From Roseivirga seohaensis (GTDB lineage: Bacteria > Bacteroidota > Bacteroidia > Cytophagales > Cyclobacteriaceae), in contig NZ_LRPB01000049.1 of the NCBI RefSeq assembly GCF_001592945.1, forward strand, positions 186,001 through 250,000: a stretch of DNA of 64,000 nt. The letters are read 5' to 3'. Under the pieces are notes generated by a model that was not told the origin of the DNA, ran no database searches, and saw only the letters and a program-made list of their open reading frames with translations. Positions 8,574 to 19,300 of the stretch are shown one piece after another. Both the position numbers and the translations under genes were made by a program. How positions within the stretch are numbered: the first letter of the stretch is position 1; every line of letters starts with the position of its first letter.

Positions 8574-8757
8574 CAAGAGATCAACCTTTCCCCTTTAGAA
8601 AATTACTTCATACCCTTTAGCAACAAGAAAGAAAGATTGCCGCGTTTGCGCAATCAGCAAGATGTAGGATTGTCTGACGCCAATCCGATCTTGCCCCTGC
8701 TGCCGGAGTTGCAGGGGTGCGAAAATTCTTCGGAACTCGAATTTTACGTACTTGATC

Positions 8758-9156
8758 ATGACAAAAGAAAACACCCTCAAACCTGACCATAGGCTGACGG
8801 TCAGGTTCAATAAAAACGAACTGGCCAAGCTTGAAAACTGGCTTAAAAAAAGTACTTATCACCGCAACATGAGCGAGCTGATAAGGCACTTGCTTTTTAA
8901 GAAAGAGATTACCATAAATACCTATGACGCCTCTTTGGATCGGCTCTATGAGGAATTGGTTTTGGTCAAAAAAGAACTCAATGCCATTGGGGTAAATATC
9001 AATCAGGTGACCCACTATTTTAATGCCGACCCTGACCCCTCACAGAAGTTGATCTATGCCAAGAAAATTGCTCCACTTTACGAGGGGACGACACAGAAAA
9101 TCGAAAAACTTTTTGACCTGCTTTCTGAATTAGCCCAGCGATGGTCGCTCGAATAA
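8758..9156 (+). CDS. mobA: Relaxosome accessory protein MobA (MobC-like, ribbon-helix-helix)
   Basis: A 132-residue basic protein. An N-terminal ribbon-helix-helix pattern (RLTVRFNKNELAKLENW, then MSELIRHLLF, residues about 12-45) is followed by a coiled region with LVKKELNAIGVNINQVTHYFN. This is the standard form of plasmid mobilization relaxosome proteins of the MobC/BfmA type. It binds oriT and helps the relaxase nick. I chose the ATG at 8758; a TTG two codons earlier also reads in frame. It overlaps the relaxase gene by 16 bases, so the two are co-translated. Confidence 0.88.
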   Translation: MTKENTLKPDHRLTVRFNKNELAKLENWLKKSTYHRNMSELIRHLLFKKEITINTYDASLDRLYEELVLVKKELNAIGVNINQVTHYFNADPDPSQKLIYAKKIAPLYEGTTQKIEKLFDLLSELAQRWSLE

Positions 9157-10391
9157 GCACCGGAAAAAGCATTGGCGGAATTATGAACTACAACGAGAAT
9201 AAAGTGGGACAGGGAGAGGCGAAATTCTTATTGGCCAAGGGCTTTTTAACGGACCAAAAACCGTTGACTTTTTCCAGTAAAATCAACCGCTTTTTAAAGC
9301 TGACGTCAAAGAACCAGCGTGCCAAAACCAACGCCTTGCACATCTCCTTAAACTTCTCCAATAAGGATGTACTTACAGAAGAAAAATTGACCGCTATAGC
9401 CGGACATTATATGGAGCGGATCGGGTTTGGCAACCAACCCTTTTTAGTCTATCAGCACTTCGATGCTGCCCATCCGCACATACACATTGTCACCACCAAT
9501 ATTGATCAAAGAGGCAAACGTTTGGAAACCCATAACCTCGGTAAAATACAATCCGAAATTGCCCGAAAAGAAATAGAAAAACAGTTCGGTTTGGTAAAGG
9601 CGGAAGACCAGAAAAGGACCAAGGAATTTTTGCTTGCCCCTTTGCAAAAAGCAGAGTATGGCAAGTCTGAAACCAAGGCGGCCATTTCCAATATCGTTAG
9701 AAACGTAGTACGTGCTTATCAGTTCACTTCAATGGCAGAACTCAATGCGGTGCTCAGGCAGTTTAACGTTACGGCAGACCGGGGCGAGGAAGGCAGTCGG
9801 ATGCATCAAAGACGAGGATTGGTTTACAGTATCTCAGATGAAAAAGGCAATAAACAAGGAGTGCCCATTAAAGCCAGCTCTATTTATTCTAAGCCCACTT
9901 TGGCCAAGCTGGAAGAAAAATATGCCCTGAACAAAGAAAAACGAAAAACCAATAAACCCCGCTTACAGCGAGTAATAGACAAAGCCCTGATTGATGCCAA
10001 CACCAAAGAAGCCTTTACAGAAACCCTTCGAAAGAAAGGGGTACGGGCATTATTCCGGGAGAACGAAGCAGGACGGATTTACGGGGTAACCTTTATTGAT
10101 AATGTAAACCGCTGTGTTTTCAATGGTAGTGCATTGGGCAAGGCCTATAGCGCTAACGCATTGGCCACAAAACTTTGGCCGGAACAAACCGCACCAAAGG
10201 ATGAAGAAAAATTTCCGACTGCCCCTATCCGGGAAGTGAGTAAAGGCGAAAGCACCTTTCCCCCAAAGGGCCGAACGCTATCCACACAGGATATTAAGGT
10301 CGATCTGTTGGGGGAAAATCCAGACGACCCGCTACCTTATCCCTTACGGCCCAAAAAGAGGAAAAGGAAAAAACGCAAACCCAACAATTAA
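9141..10391 (+). CDS. mobB: MobB relaxase (MobA/VirD2-like nuclease)
   Basis: A 416-residue relaxase that should nick one strand at oriT and lead the DNA into the recipient. The metal-binding histidine motif is H111-P-H113-I-H115, preceded by VYQHFDAAH, typical of the MobP relaxase family of Bacteroidota conjugative elements. The likely catalytic tyrosine is near the N-terminus (Y18, in IMNYNENK). The C-terminus is proline- and lysine-rich and ends in a highly basic tail. It lies between MobA and the coupling protein, in the same order as mobABC of CTnDOT-type elements. Confidence 0.92.
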   Translation: MVARISTGKSIGGIMNYNENKVGQGEAKFLLAKGFLTDQKPLTFSSKINRFLKLTSKNQRAKTNALHISLNFSNKDVLTEEKLTAIAGHYMERIGFGNQPFLVYQHFDAAHPHIHIVTTNIDQRGKRLETHNLGKIQSEIARKEIEKQFGLVKAEDQKRTKEFLLAPLQKAEYGKSETKAAISNIVRNVVRAYQFTSMAELNAVLRQFNVTADRGEEGSRMHQRRGLVYSISDEKGNKQGVPIKASSIYSKPTLAKLEEKYALNKEKRKTNKPRLQRVIDKALIDANTKEAFTETLRKKGVRALFRENEAGRIYGVTFIDNVNRCVFNGSALGKAYSANALATKLWPEQTAPKDEEKFPTAPIREVSKGESTFPPKGRTLSTQDIKVDLLGENPDDPLPYPLRPKKRKRKKRKPNN

Positions 10392-10404
10392 TTGACTCAA
10401 GTAT

Positions 10405-12387
10405 ATGAATACCGGAGAGAACATAGAAGGGCTCAGGAAGATCATCGACCTGACCCGTAAGATCAGCATGGGGCTTTTAGGCCTGCACCTTTATGTCTAT
10501 TGTTATCCGTCTTTCAAAGGTTGGGGACTTGCCCACGAGGTTTCAGACCGCCTGCTTCTAAGGTTGATGAGTACAGGGCTCTTCAAAGAATACTGGATAA
10601 GTAAAGGATTGGCACTTGTGTTATTGGTTATTTCATTATTAGGGAACAAGGGCAAGAAAGATGATAAGATAAAGCTCTCTCATGCGCTGACCTATATGGG
10701 TGCGGGACTATGCCTTTATTGGACAGCTTACTTTTTGCTCAATACAGCTCTTTCTTTGGAACTGGGCACATGGTTGTACATGGCAACGACTTCCCTTGGA
10801 TACATACTGGTTTTGATCGGAGGCGGCCTATTGTCCAGAAGGCTGAAACTCAGTTTTGACAAGGATGTATTCAATGCCCTTAATGAAACTTTTCCACAAG
10901 AGGAAAGGCTCCTGGAAAACGAATATTCGATCAACCTGCCTGCCCAGTATAACCTAAAGGGCAAAGCCCGTCAAAGCTGGATCAACATCATTAACCCTTT
11001 TCGTGCCTTGCTGGTCATCGGGACTCCGGGAGCCGGAAAAAGCTACTTTGTGATCCGTCATGTAATTACCCAGCATATCAAGAAGGGTTTTGCCATGTTC
11101 ATCTATGATTTTAAATATGATGATCTTTCCCGTATTGCTTTCAACACGCTTGAAAAGAACAAGGCCGCCTATAAAGTGACTCCAAAGTTCTATGCGATCA
11201 ATTTTGACAACCTTTCCCAGACCCATCGCTGTAACCCTCTAGAACCCGCAAATATGCTGGATATTACCGATGCCAGTGAATCTGCCCGAACTATTATGAT
11301 GGGGCTCAATCGGGATTGGATAAAGAAGCAGGGAGACTTTTTTGTAGAATCCCCAATTAATTTTCTCACCGCGGTGATCTGGTTTTTGAAAAAACATTGT
11401 TCGGGAAAGTATTGCACCCTGCCCCATGTGATAGAGCTCATGCAAATCGAATACGACAAGCTCTTTACCGTGTTGCGTACCGAGCCAGAGATAGAGGTGC
11501 TCATCAACCCCTTTGTGTCTGCTTACTTAAAAGGGGCTGTGGATCAATTGGAAGGTCAAATTGCCAGTGCTAAAATTACAATGGCCCGTCTGTCCTCCCC
11601 GCAACTTTACTACGTGCTTTCTGAGAGTGAATTTACATTGGACGTCAACAATCCAGATGAACCCAAGATTGTCTGTATGGGCAATAACCCCCAAAAGCAG
11701 CAGGTCTATGGAGCAGTATTGTCCCTCTATATTTCCAGGATAACCAAGCTGGTCAACCGTAAGAACCAACTTAAGTCGAGCCTGATCTTTGATGAGTTTC
11801 CCACCATTTACTTTAACGGGATCGACAGTCTTATTGCCACGGCAAGGAGCAACAAGGTGGCCACTACACTGGGCGTGCAGGACTATAGCCAGCTTAAAAA
11901 AGACTACGGCAGGGACCAGGCCGAAGTGATCATGAACACCGTGGGCAATTTCGTGAGCGGGCAAGTACTGGGCGATACTGCCAAACAGCTTTCCGAGCGT
12001 TTTGGTAAAATCCTGCAAGATCGTGAAAGCGTTTCCATCAACAGCTCAGAAACCTCAATCAGCAAATCCAACCAACTGGAATTGGCCGTTCCGCCTTCAA
12101 CGATTTCATCGCTTTCTTCGGGGCAGTTCGTAGGCATGGTAGCCGATGACCCCACCGAGAAAATAGAACTCAAAACCTTTCATAATGAAATCATAAATGA
12201 CCATGATGCGCTCAAAAAAGAAGAGGAAGCTTATCGGCCAATTCCCGATGTACGGGAATTATCACCCGGTGAAGTAGAAGATAATTACCGCCAGATAAAA
12301 CAGGAGGTGAGGGAGATTATTGAACGGGAGATGGAACGCATTTACAACAGCCCTGAACTAGGGCATTTGATTATTGAAGATGATTAG
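10405..12387 (+). CDS. mobC: Type IV coupling protein MobC/TraG (VirD4 family)
   Basis: A 660-residue membrane ATPase that would hand the relaxase-DNA complex to the transfer channel. The N-terminal 150 residues contain several hydrophobic segments (around 15-35, 68-80, 95-115 and 120-140). Walker A is GTPGAGKS at 206-213 and the Walker B region is SSLIFDEFPTIYF near 465. A TraM-recognition-type segment follows with ATTLGVQDYSQLK. The end is acidic. It follows the relaxase by 13 bases. A convergent LytTR gene follows 24 bases downstream. Confidence 0.92.
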   Translation: MNTGENIEGLRKIIDLTRKISMGLLGLHLYVYCYPSFKGWGLAHEVSDRLLLRLMSTGLFKEYWISKGLALVLLVISLLGNKGKKDDKIKLSHALTYMGAGLCLYWTAYFLLNTALSLELGTWLYMATTSLGYILVLIGGGLLSRRLKLSFDKDVFNALNETFPQEERLLENEYSINLPAQYNLKGKARQSWINIINPFRALLVIGTPGAGKSYFVIRHVITQHIKKGFAMFIYDFKYDDLSRIAFNTLEKNKAAYKVTPKFYAINFDNLSQTHRCNPLEPANMLDITDASESARTIMMGLNRDWIKKQGDFFVESPINFLTAVIWFLKKHCSGKYCTLPHVIELMQIEYDKLFTVLRTEPEIEVLINPFVSAYLKGAVDQLEGQIASAKITMARLSSPQLYYVLSESEFTLDVNNPDEPKIVCMGNNPQKQQVYGAVLSLYISRITKLVNRKNQLKSSLIFDEFPTIYFNGIDSLIATARSNKVATTLGVQDYSQLKKDYGRDQAEVIMNTVGNFVSGQVLGDTAKQLSERFGKILQDRESVSINSSETSISKSNQLELAVPPSTISSLSSGQFVGMVADDPTEKIELKTFHNEIINDHDALKKEEEAYRPIPDVRELSPGEVEDNYRQIKQEVREIIEREMERIYNSPELGHLIIEDD

Positions 12388-12411
12388 TCGTTTAATTTAC
12401 TTCTACCAAGG

Positions 12412-13248
12412 TCATCTAGGCATTTCCATCCAAGCGCGAAAACCACGTGCCCTGCGTTGACTCACAAATATCTGCTTATTTACAGGCGGGGATAAAAACA
12501 GTTCCAATTTCCCATAGGAGGCAGGCTCAAAATGCTTCAATGCCTTGTAATGCACTATAGTTTGACGGTTCACCCTAAAGAACATTCGGGAGGGCAACAT
12601 CTTTTGAAGATCATCCAAGGCATGCGGAGTCAGGTAACTATCTCCTTTATAGGAATGCAAGTAGTTGTAGCTGTTTTCCCTTTGAACATAACATATATCC
12701 TCAGTCTTTAGAGCCATGTGTTTGGAGCCCTGATGCACCATAATCGTCTGTATTTCTTCAGAAGCTTTATTAAAACCTTGCTTTTGCATTTCAGAAATTT
12801 GTCGTGACCTCAAGAAGAAATAGTAGCTCAAATAATACAGGTTGAATAACACGAGCATTATCATAATGTAGGGAAAAGCGTACACCATGTAATTGGTGTC
12901 TTTTAGTATACTCAACCCAAAGACTTTAAAGTATATAGCGGCCATAAAAAAATCAATGAGGCCAGGTAGTGCCACTCCTAAAATGATCTGTAAAACTGTC
13001 CGCATAACGGGACGCTTCTCCCAGTCATATTTTGAATCTAAATATCGTGTTGCCCTGGCGATGCACTCAATAAGGGTGAGTGCAATAAGTAAGCTGGAGA
13101 AAAACTCCTGATAAAAATACTTGCTGAGCAAACGGTCAAAAATACTTGCATTTCCCCCAAATTCTGTCACCAACAGTGCACCGATCACAGCGACCATTAG
13201 CCTGAAATATAAATCGTTGTATGAAACCTTCGGTCTGTATGTTGCCAT
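12412..13248 (-). CDS. Membrane-anchored LytTR-family transcription regulator
   Basis: A 278-residue protein. Four hydrophobic segments (about 13-30, 45-65, 84-110 and 125-148) form a membrane domain. A short coil (residues about 150-170) follows, then a LytTR DNA-binding domain to the end, with ICYVQRENSYNYLHS, MFFRVNRQTIVHYKAL and FVSQRRARGF. Such one-component membrane LytTR proteins sense an unknown signal and bind direct repeats. There is no response-regulator receiver domain. It is transcribed against the mobilization operon, from a promoter in the 13250-13475 gap. It may control transfer genes or be a passenger. Confidence 0.85.
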   Translation of the reverse strand: MATYRPKVSYNDLYFRLMVAVIGALLVTEFGGNASIFDRLLSKYFYQEFFSSLLIALTLIECIARATRYLDSKYDWEKRPVMRTVLQIILGVALPGLIDFFMAAIYFKVFGLSILKDTNYMVYAFPYIMIMLVLFNLYYLSYYFFLRSRQISEMQKQGFNKASEEIQTIMVHQGSKHMALKTEDICYVQRENSYNYLHSYKGDSYLTPHALDDLQKMLPSRMFFRVNRQTIVHYKALKHFEPASYGKLELFLSPPVNKQIFVSQRRARGFRAWMEMPR

Positions 13249-13475
13249 ATTGAGATATTTTAAAGACCACTTTAGTCAGTCTGGATTATAATTTTTCAAT
13301 GGTTCAAAAGCTGTTAGTATTCAATGTTAAATCTTGTAATACGTATGGAATATCGTGTTTTTTGTTGTTTAAAGCTGTATGATGATACTGCTATTGATTC
13401 ACAATTTTTTAAACAGTTAATCGTAATTATGTTATCTATAAACATTATCAATATTCTTATTTTAACAAAAAAATT

Positions 13476-13850
13476 ATGGAACAGTTATCACAACAAGGGA
13501 TCCAACAGAAGATAAATGCACTGTATAACCTCTCGGACACAGATCTGATGGAAGAAGCAAAAAAGATGTGTGCCGACTTTATGGCCTGGCTCAACGATAA
13601 CTTTGAACTGACCCCAGAACAAGAGCTATATTTTGAGGGTGTACCAGAAACCTTGCTTTTTGGCTGGGGAGCGCAGTTCGCAGGGCTCATTATTACACGG
13701 GGAGCAATTAACCTTGATGTGAGCGATCCGCCTGAAACCAGGCGTACTAAGCAAATTCGGACTCAAACCACTATAGAATTTGACTTTGACCCCGATAACA
13801 CCCTTGTTCTTAGTGGAAATGGTGCGTTGACCGCTGTATATAAGGATTAA
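13476..13850 (+). CDS. Conserved hypothetical protein
   Basis: A 124-residue acidic cytosolic protein. The first half is helical with a conserved-looking LTPEQELYFEGVPETLLFGWG turn; the second half is a beta-type region ending in LSGNGALTAVYKD. There is no signal peptide. It is divergent from the LytTR gene and upstream of RteC, a place where Bacteroidota transposons commonly carry small uncharacterised genes. An AT-rich leader with runs of T lies directly upstream. I do not recognise the function. Confidence 0.6.
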   Translation: MEQLSQQGIQQKINALYNLSDTDLMEEAKKMCADFMAWLNDNFELTPEQELYFEGVPETLLFGWGAQFAGLIITRGAINLDVSDPPETRRTKQIRTQTTIEFDFDPDNTLVLSGNGALTAVYKD

Positions 13851-14139
13851 CTTTTTATATCCAGATTTTATCCTCAACCAATCCATTTTTAGCAGTTTGA
13901 ACAAGTAGATTTCTCTTATAAGAAATATGTTTGTTTAAACTGCATTTAAACTTACCGAAATACTTCGGCCATTTCATAAGTGCTTTCAGCACCTTTCTTT
14001 GCTCTTTCGGCTGGTAACAGAAGTCCGGAATATTCAATTCCCATATTTGACTATATACCTTTGCTATACACAAAGGTGCTTATGCCCCTTTAAGAATAGC
14101 TGTGCACAGGTACGGCTTCAGGTTTAAAGCAATAGTCCT

Positions 14140-14982
14140 ATGAAAGTATTCAGTAACAGGTTATACGAACAGATGAACAGTGCTTTGGGCACGATAAACA
14201 TTGAGGCCGACAGCATGCTCAAACAAACCGAAAGCTCCTATAGAACCGTACAGGAAGCTATGCAGGAGTTAAAGGGGTTTATCATAGAGTATTCCTTTAA
14301 AGACCAACAAGAAGAAATCCACTTCTTTAAAAACATAAAACCTCGTTTTTTAAAAGAATTGATATTTTTCGAAGAACTTTATTATATCGAATCAGGCCGG
14401 CCTGTTGCATCAACAAAAGAAGTTCAGCGGTATTTGAATATCCATCTGGCGCACATTAACCGGTTTTTCAGGCGCAACCACAACCTGCACACCTATTACC
14501 TGATGGGAGAAGATCACAAAGACCATCAGTACTTTACACGCCAACCGCCCGGTTTGCGCCTGAAACCCGATAAGTACTATCTGGACATGGACATCCGTTT
14601 CTCAACGCTCCACAGCTTCAAGTTTGGGCGCATACAAGCCTATCAAAAGCTCAGTGAACATCTACAAAGGGCATTTGCCAATCTGAACCAAAAACTGCCA
14701 ATCCCCGAAACGGCTTTAAAGCCCAAACTCAAATGGACTGCTCCCAAAGTCTCTTTGGTAGAACTGGTTTACGCGTTTAAGGCTGCAGGGGTGTTCAACA
14801 ACGGTACGGCCAATATCAATGAGATAGCCGCTCTTTTGGAAGAAGTCTTTCAGCGGGACCTTTCCGATTTCTACCGCACCTTTCAGGAAATCCGCATCCG
14901 CAAAAAAAGCCGTACCGCTTTTATGGAACTTTTGCAGTCGCGCCTGTACCAGTGGATGGAGGATGCGGACCAAGCAGGCTAG
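14140..14982 (+). CDS. rteC: RteC-like transfer regulator
   Basis: A 280-residue protein with the RteC domain layout: a helical N-terminal half with FFKNIKPRFLKELIFFEELYYIE, then a long middle segment with YYLDMDIRFSTLHSFKFGRIQAYQKL, and a winged-helix-like C-terminus ending in IRIRKKSRTAFMELLQSRL. In CTnDOT, RteC activates the excision operon. Here the gene lies directly before the second palindromic promoter module and the tra cluster, so it may act on transfer instead (inference). The AT-rich gap upstream (13851-14139) contains no convincing gene. Confidence 0.85.
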   Translation: MKVFSNRLYEQMNSALGTINIEADSMLKQTESSYRTVQEAMQELKGFIIEYSFKDQQEEIHFFKNIKPRFLKELIFFEELYYIESGRPVASTKEVQRYLNIHLAHINRFFRRNHNLHTYYLMGEDHKDHQYFTRQPPGLRLKPDKYYLDMDIRFSTLHSFKFGRIQAYQKLSEHLQRAFANLNQKLPIPETALKPKLKWTAPKVSLVELVYAFKAAGVFNNGTANINEIAALLEEVFQRDLSDFYRTFQEIRIRKKSRTAFMELLQSRLYQWMEDADQAG

Positions 14983-15015
14983 CAGGCTTTTTTTGGTTTT
15001 GTGCTTTGGAGAAAA

Positions 15016-15072
15016 TTTTCCCCCACTTGGGGTCATAGGGTGAACAACCCGTAGCAGAAGCCTTCACTTTTG
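15016..15072 (+). promoter_or_regulatory. Palindromic promoter module, copy 2 (transfer block)
   Basis: Left half TTTTCCCCC (15016-15024, degenerate), inner CCCCACTTGGGG, right half GGGTGAA (15038-15044). Then 21 bases, then ACTTTTG (15066-15072). It stands immediately before the first tra-cluster gene. Spacing from right half-site to the -7-like box is identical to the copies at 8273 and 34346. Confidence 0.7.
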
Positions 15073-15105
15073 CCTCTATCATGTTTCATCAAAAGACATC
15101 CCAAA

Positions 15106-15579
15106 ATGCTTAAAGCCATACCCTGGACACAGCTGGCCATTGCTTTTACACTGCTTGCCGCTGCCTATTACCTATACATAGCTTGGAAGTACTACCCCAA
15201 GGAGATCAAGACATATCTAGGTATGGACACAATAAAAAGACTCCTTGGTATAAAGGGGCAGAAAGTCAAAACCACTTCGGTTATCCTTACCGAAGAGCAA
15301 TTTGTAGAAGCCTACCGAAAGATAGAGCAACTCCTCTATGAGGTGAGACAAAAGCTATTGCCCAAGGCCGAAGGTTCCAAAAAAAAACTACTGCAGCTAT
15401 TGGCCTTGCACCTTGGAAACTTTCAAGGGATGGTCGTCCCCGCTTTCAGGCTTACCATAAGCCGTGAGCTGATCAAAATTGCTTCTCAACGAAATATTGC
15501 GCTACAGGAAATTGAACTGGAGGAATTCTGGAAAAACCTGATTACCGCATACCAAGCTTCAAAAGATCCTTCAAAATGA
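15106..15579 (+). CDS. Small membrane-anchored protein at the head of the tra cluster
   Basis: A 157-residue protein. One transmembrane segment (residues 9-25) is followed by a cytosolic or periplasmic helical domain with VILTEEQFVEAYRKIEQLLYEVRQKL. An in-frame TTG at 15070 would give a longer form, but it lies inside the -7-like box of the promoter, so I prefer the ATG at 15106. The stop overlaps the TraE gene start by 4 bases, tying it to the transfer operon. The family is not recognised. Confidence 0.75.
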   Translation: MLKAIPWTQLAIAFTLLAAAYYLYIAWKYYPKEIKTYLGMDTIKRLLGIKGQKVKTTSVILTEEQFVEAYRKIEQLLYEVRQKLLPKAEGSKKKLLQLLALHLGNFQGMVVPAFRLTISRELIKIASQRNIALQEIELEEFWKNLITAYQASKDPSK

Positions 15580-15911
15580 GACCTATGAAAAACATCCCAT
15601 TTACAATCGTCCGCTCTGTCGGCTTACTTCTACTTATAACCGTAATGATATGCCTTAGTTATGAAGCCTTTGCCCAAGATGGTACTGCGGGCATCAATGA
15701 GGCGACCAACAAAGTAAAGAGCTACTTCCAGGCCGGAGCCAATCTAATGTATGCCATTGGAGCTGTGGTCGGGCTGATCGGAGCGGTCAAAGTCTTTAAC
15801 AAATGGAACTCCGGTGAACCCGACACGGGTAAAGTGGCCGCTGCATGGTTTGGCTCTTGTGTATTTCTGGTGGTCGTGGCCACGGTACTCAAAAGCTTCT
15901 TTGGCATCTAA
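15576..15911 (+). CDS. traE: Conjugative transposon protein TraE (DUF4134, pilin-like)
   Basis: A 111-residue protein with a signal sequence (residues 12-34, ending EAFAQDG). Two hydrophobic helices (about 55-70 and 85-107) are separated by a basic loop with KVFNKWNSGEPDTGK. This is the DUF4134 pattern, which corresponds to TraE of CTnDOT-like systems and resembles VirB2 pilin subunits in size and topology. The start overlaps the upstream gene. A second ATG four codons in (15585) is an alternative. Confidence 0.9.
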   Translation: MRPMKNIPFTIVRSVGLLLLITVMICLSYEAFAQDGTAGINEATNKVKSYFQAGANLMYAIGAVVGLIGAVKVFNKWNSGEPDTGKVAAAWFGSCVFLVVVATVLKSFFGI

Positions 15912-15941
15912 AACCCCCATTCACCTAAACAGCTCAAAAAC

Positions 15942-16394
15942 ATGCAACAACGCTTAGTAAGCAAACTCCATAACCATCTACAGCAATTCTACCCCGAACT
16001 GCTGATCGGTCTGGAAGACCGAGGCGAAACAAATACCTACCTGAATCAAAAAACAAATAGAGTAGAATCCCTGATCCAACGACTCAAGGCTACTGGTACT
16101 CCTAACTATATCATTGAAGAAGAATGCCTGCACACTTTAACCGCAGACCTTGGCGTATCACGCTACAATTATCTGCAAGCACTTTTGGAACAAGAGTTTG
16201 AGACGGTTTACTACCGAATGTGGGGAACTGGGACGCTCCATTATGAACTGATCAACCTGATCAACTTCTGCGCCTCCATTTTTGAATCCTTTGACTTTTG
16301 TGAAGCCAACGAAGACGACCGGATGTTGCGCTACGCCATAATCGGCACCGTGCAGGAATATTTGGACACCTTAAACCAGCCGCATGGCCTATAA
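15942..16394 (+). CDS. DUF1896-type hypothetical protein
   Basis: A 150-residue acidic, helical cytosolic protein. It includes [20 protein letters not shown] near the start, [29 protein letters not shown] in the middle, and an aromatic C-terminal half. The pattern matches DUF1896, a family found beside the large methylase-helicase of Bacteroidota mobile elements. Its stop overlaps the start of that gene by 11 bases, which suggests coupled translation and joint function. The biochemical role is unknown. Confidence 0.75.
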   Translation: MQQRLVSKLHNHLQQFYPELLIGLEDRGETNTYLNQKTNRVESLIQRLKATGTPNYIIEEECLHTLTADLGVSRYNYLQALLEQEFETVYYRMWGTGTLHYELINLINFCASIFESFDFCEANEDDRMLRYAIIGTVQEYLDTLNQPHGL

Positions 16395-19300
16395 CCCCCG
16401 TCAAAAGTTATCGGATAACATCCGGGCCATTGACGTGGCACTGCGCTTTAAAGAAGGTGCCAAGGTCAATGCCGATGACCTTGGCCTTTTGGAGCGCTAC
16501 GCTGGCTTTGGAGGGCTAAAGGCTATTCTGTATCCCTATGGCCCTAAAGAAGAGTGGGAAAAACTCGGAGCCTCCAAAGCTGATATGGGGCTGCATGAAG
16601 ATTTTCAGAAATTACATGAACTCCTTAAAACCCATCTGGATGAGCAAACCTACAACCAAGCAGTAGCCTCGCTTAAAAACAGTGTGCTGACTGCCTTTTA
16701 TACCCCCGAAGTAGTTCCCCAAGCACTTTTTGACGTGCTGAAAAAACAAGGTATTCATCCTGAAAGCGTGTATGAACCTTCTGCCGGTGCCGGAGTGTTC
16801 GTAAAAGAAGCTACAAAAGCATTTCCCAAAATTCAGCACATAACTGCTGTAGAAAAAGACCTCGTAAGCGGCTATGTTTTACAAGCCAGAGCTTCACGCC
16901 TGAAGGTGGACAAAACCATCCATGTATCAGGGTTGGAACAGACCAGTGAAAACGAGTCAGGGCGCTTTGATCTTGTTACCAGCAACATTCCCTTTGGTAA
17001 TTTTCAGGTACATGACCCGGCTTTCCCGTCTCAGATAAACGGTAAAATACACAATTACTTTTTCGCCAAGGGGCTGGAAAAACTTAAAAACGGAGGCCTC
17101 TTGGCCTACATTACCACGGATGCCTTTTTAAACAGCCCCTCCAACAAGGGCGCGCGGGAATATCTTTTTGGCCAAGCTGATTTTGTTTCCCTAACGGTGA
17201 TGCCAGACTCTTTGATGTGGGACACCGGTGGAACACAAGCCCCCAGCCATTTACTTGTAGTACAAAAACAGGATATAAAAAATGAGCTATCCCCTGATGA
17301 GCAGCTCCTTCTAAGTACGGTAAAAAAGCAAAATGAATTTGGATCATTTTCTCTCAATAGCTACATTGAACATCATCCGGAAACCTTTTTGGGCAATAGC
17401 CTAGAAGCCGGAACAAACCAATACGGCCAGCCACACCAAAAGGTCACTTTTAAAGGTGACCTACAAGGCCTATACGTTCCATTGACCCTTCAATTAGAGC
17501 AAGACGTTAAAAACCATCTTGACCAGAAAGCTTTTTATGGAAAAGCTATAGTCGCCATACAGGATGAAAAGGCCAAAAAACTCACTTTCCTAGATCCGCC
17601 CGAAAGCCCTCAGCAAATCCCCGAAATGCAATTGGGTCTCTTTGACCTGCAACCTGAGCGCAATATCAACCGGGCAATGGCCTACCTGAGCGATGCGGAC
17701 AAACGTATGGTGGAAGAGCGTTCCGTAAGACTGATAAGCAGCCTGCACCCAACAGAAAACCCCAAACATGAAAGTTTGGTACTGCTGATTGCCAAAGGAA
17801 AAAAAACCAACAACTACCTCTATCGGCTCTATTCCAACCTGAAAGAAATTTCCGGTACGCAGAATTGGATGAACAGTACTGTTCTGAGCCGCGAAATGCA
17901 GCGGGTATCAGATGCATTACAGCCCTATGCGCATGATTACATAATAGAAGGTGAAAAACATTTGCAACCGCTCTTAGCGGCCAATGACACCTACATCGCC
18001 CGTGACCTGCCCGTTCATTACAAAGAAGGTACGCTGATCTCATTTAAAGGAGCGTTGGGGATTCTGGGAAAAATAGACCCAAATCAGCATCAAGCACCTG
18101 TGTATTTGATAAAGTCCAAACCGGGTGATAGTAAATTCTTTGAGGATTATTTGAATTTAAGAGACATCTATTTTAAGCTGATGGAACAGGGCGATAACAT
18201 GCCCGAGACGACCATGCTCCGTCAAATGCTTTCTGACCAATATGGGCACTTTGTGTCCAGCTATGGCCCCTTAAACCATAAACCCAACAAAGACCGGATT
18301 TTACAGGATGCCGCCTTTGGCTTTCAAATGTTAGCTTCCTTGGAACTGAGACAGGGGACAAGTTTTGTCCCTTCTGATCTTTTAAGGGAAGACCTGAGTG
18401 TCAAGGCCGAACCCCTGAGTACCGATGATCCGCTGGAAGGTTTGGCCATGAGTCTGAATGAAAAAGGTAAAGTCGACCTTGATTTCATAGCGGCCACCAC
18501 GGCTATGGATTCCAAGGAAGTGGTAGAGGCGCTGGGCGATCATATCTACCTTAACCCTGCTAACGGAAACTGGGAACCCAAAGACCTGTTTTTAAGCGAC
18601 CACGTGCGCGAAAAATTAGTAGCTGTTAAAAAGAAGGCCAACCAAGAACCAGCTAACCCAGAGTTTCAGCGTAGCCTGAAAGCACTGGAAAACGTGCAGC
18701 CCACTGCAATCCCCTATAAACTATTGGATTTTAACCTTGGAGAGCGTTGGATTCCACTGGAATATTACAACCGCTTTGCCCGAGAGTTATTTGATCTGGA
18801 TGTTAACGTGCATTACCTATCCTCACTGGATAGTTTTAAGGTTACCGTAAGGGGAAGCAATGCCAAGGTCAATCAGGAGTTTGCTGTAACACCCAAGAGC
18901 GGGCGCACTACTTACGGCTATACACTTTTGGAACATGCACTGGAAAACACGACCCCATTTTACACCTATACCATCGAAGATACCTTCGGGCGGGAGATGC
19001 GCAAGCCCGATAATGAAGCCACCCAACTGGCGCACCAGAAAATCGAGGACATCAGGGAACGCTTTGTAGAGTGGATGGCCGAGCAACCTGCGCAAGAGCA
19101 AACGACTATTGAGCTGCTCTACAACAAAATCTATAATGGCTATGCCCCGAGGGAGTATGATGGAAGCCACCTGACCTTTCCCGGCTTGGACAAGGCCGCT
19201 CTGGGAATCGAAGACCTGTACTCTTCCCAAAAGAATGCCGCTTGGCGCATCATACAGAACAGGGGCGCCTTAATTGACCATGAGGTGGGCTTAGGTAAAA

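Noticed and set aside
13324-13515. 63-codon frame before the 13476 gene
   Set aside because: It overlaps the better-supported gene at 13476 and reads through a very AT-rich leader; the product is not convincing.
13855-14073. 72-codon minus-strand frame between 13850 and RteC
   Set aside because: The translation is cysteine- and tryptophan-scattered with no known pattern, and no promoter or start context; kept only as a remote possibility of a gene remnant.
15070-15105. TTG start of the gene at 15106
   Set aside because: The TTG lies within the -7-like box of the promoter module, so it would be at or before the transcript start.
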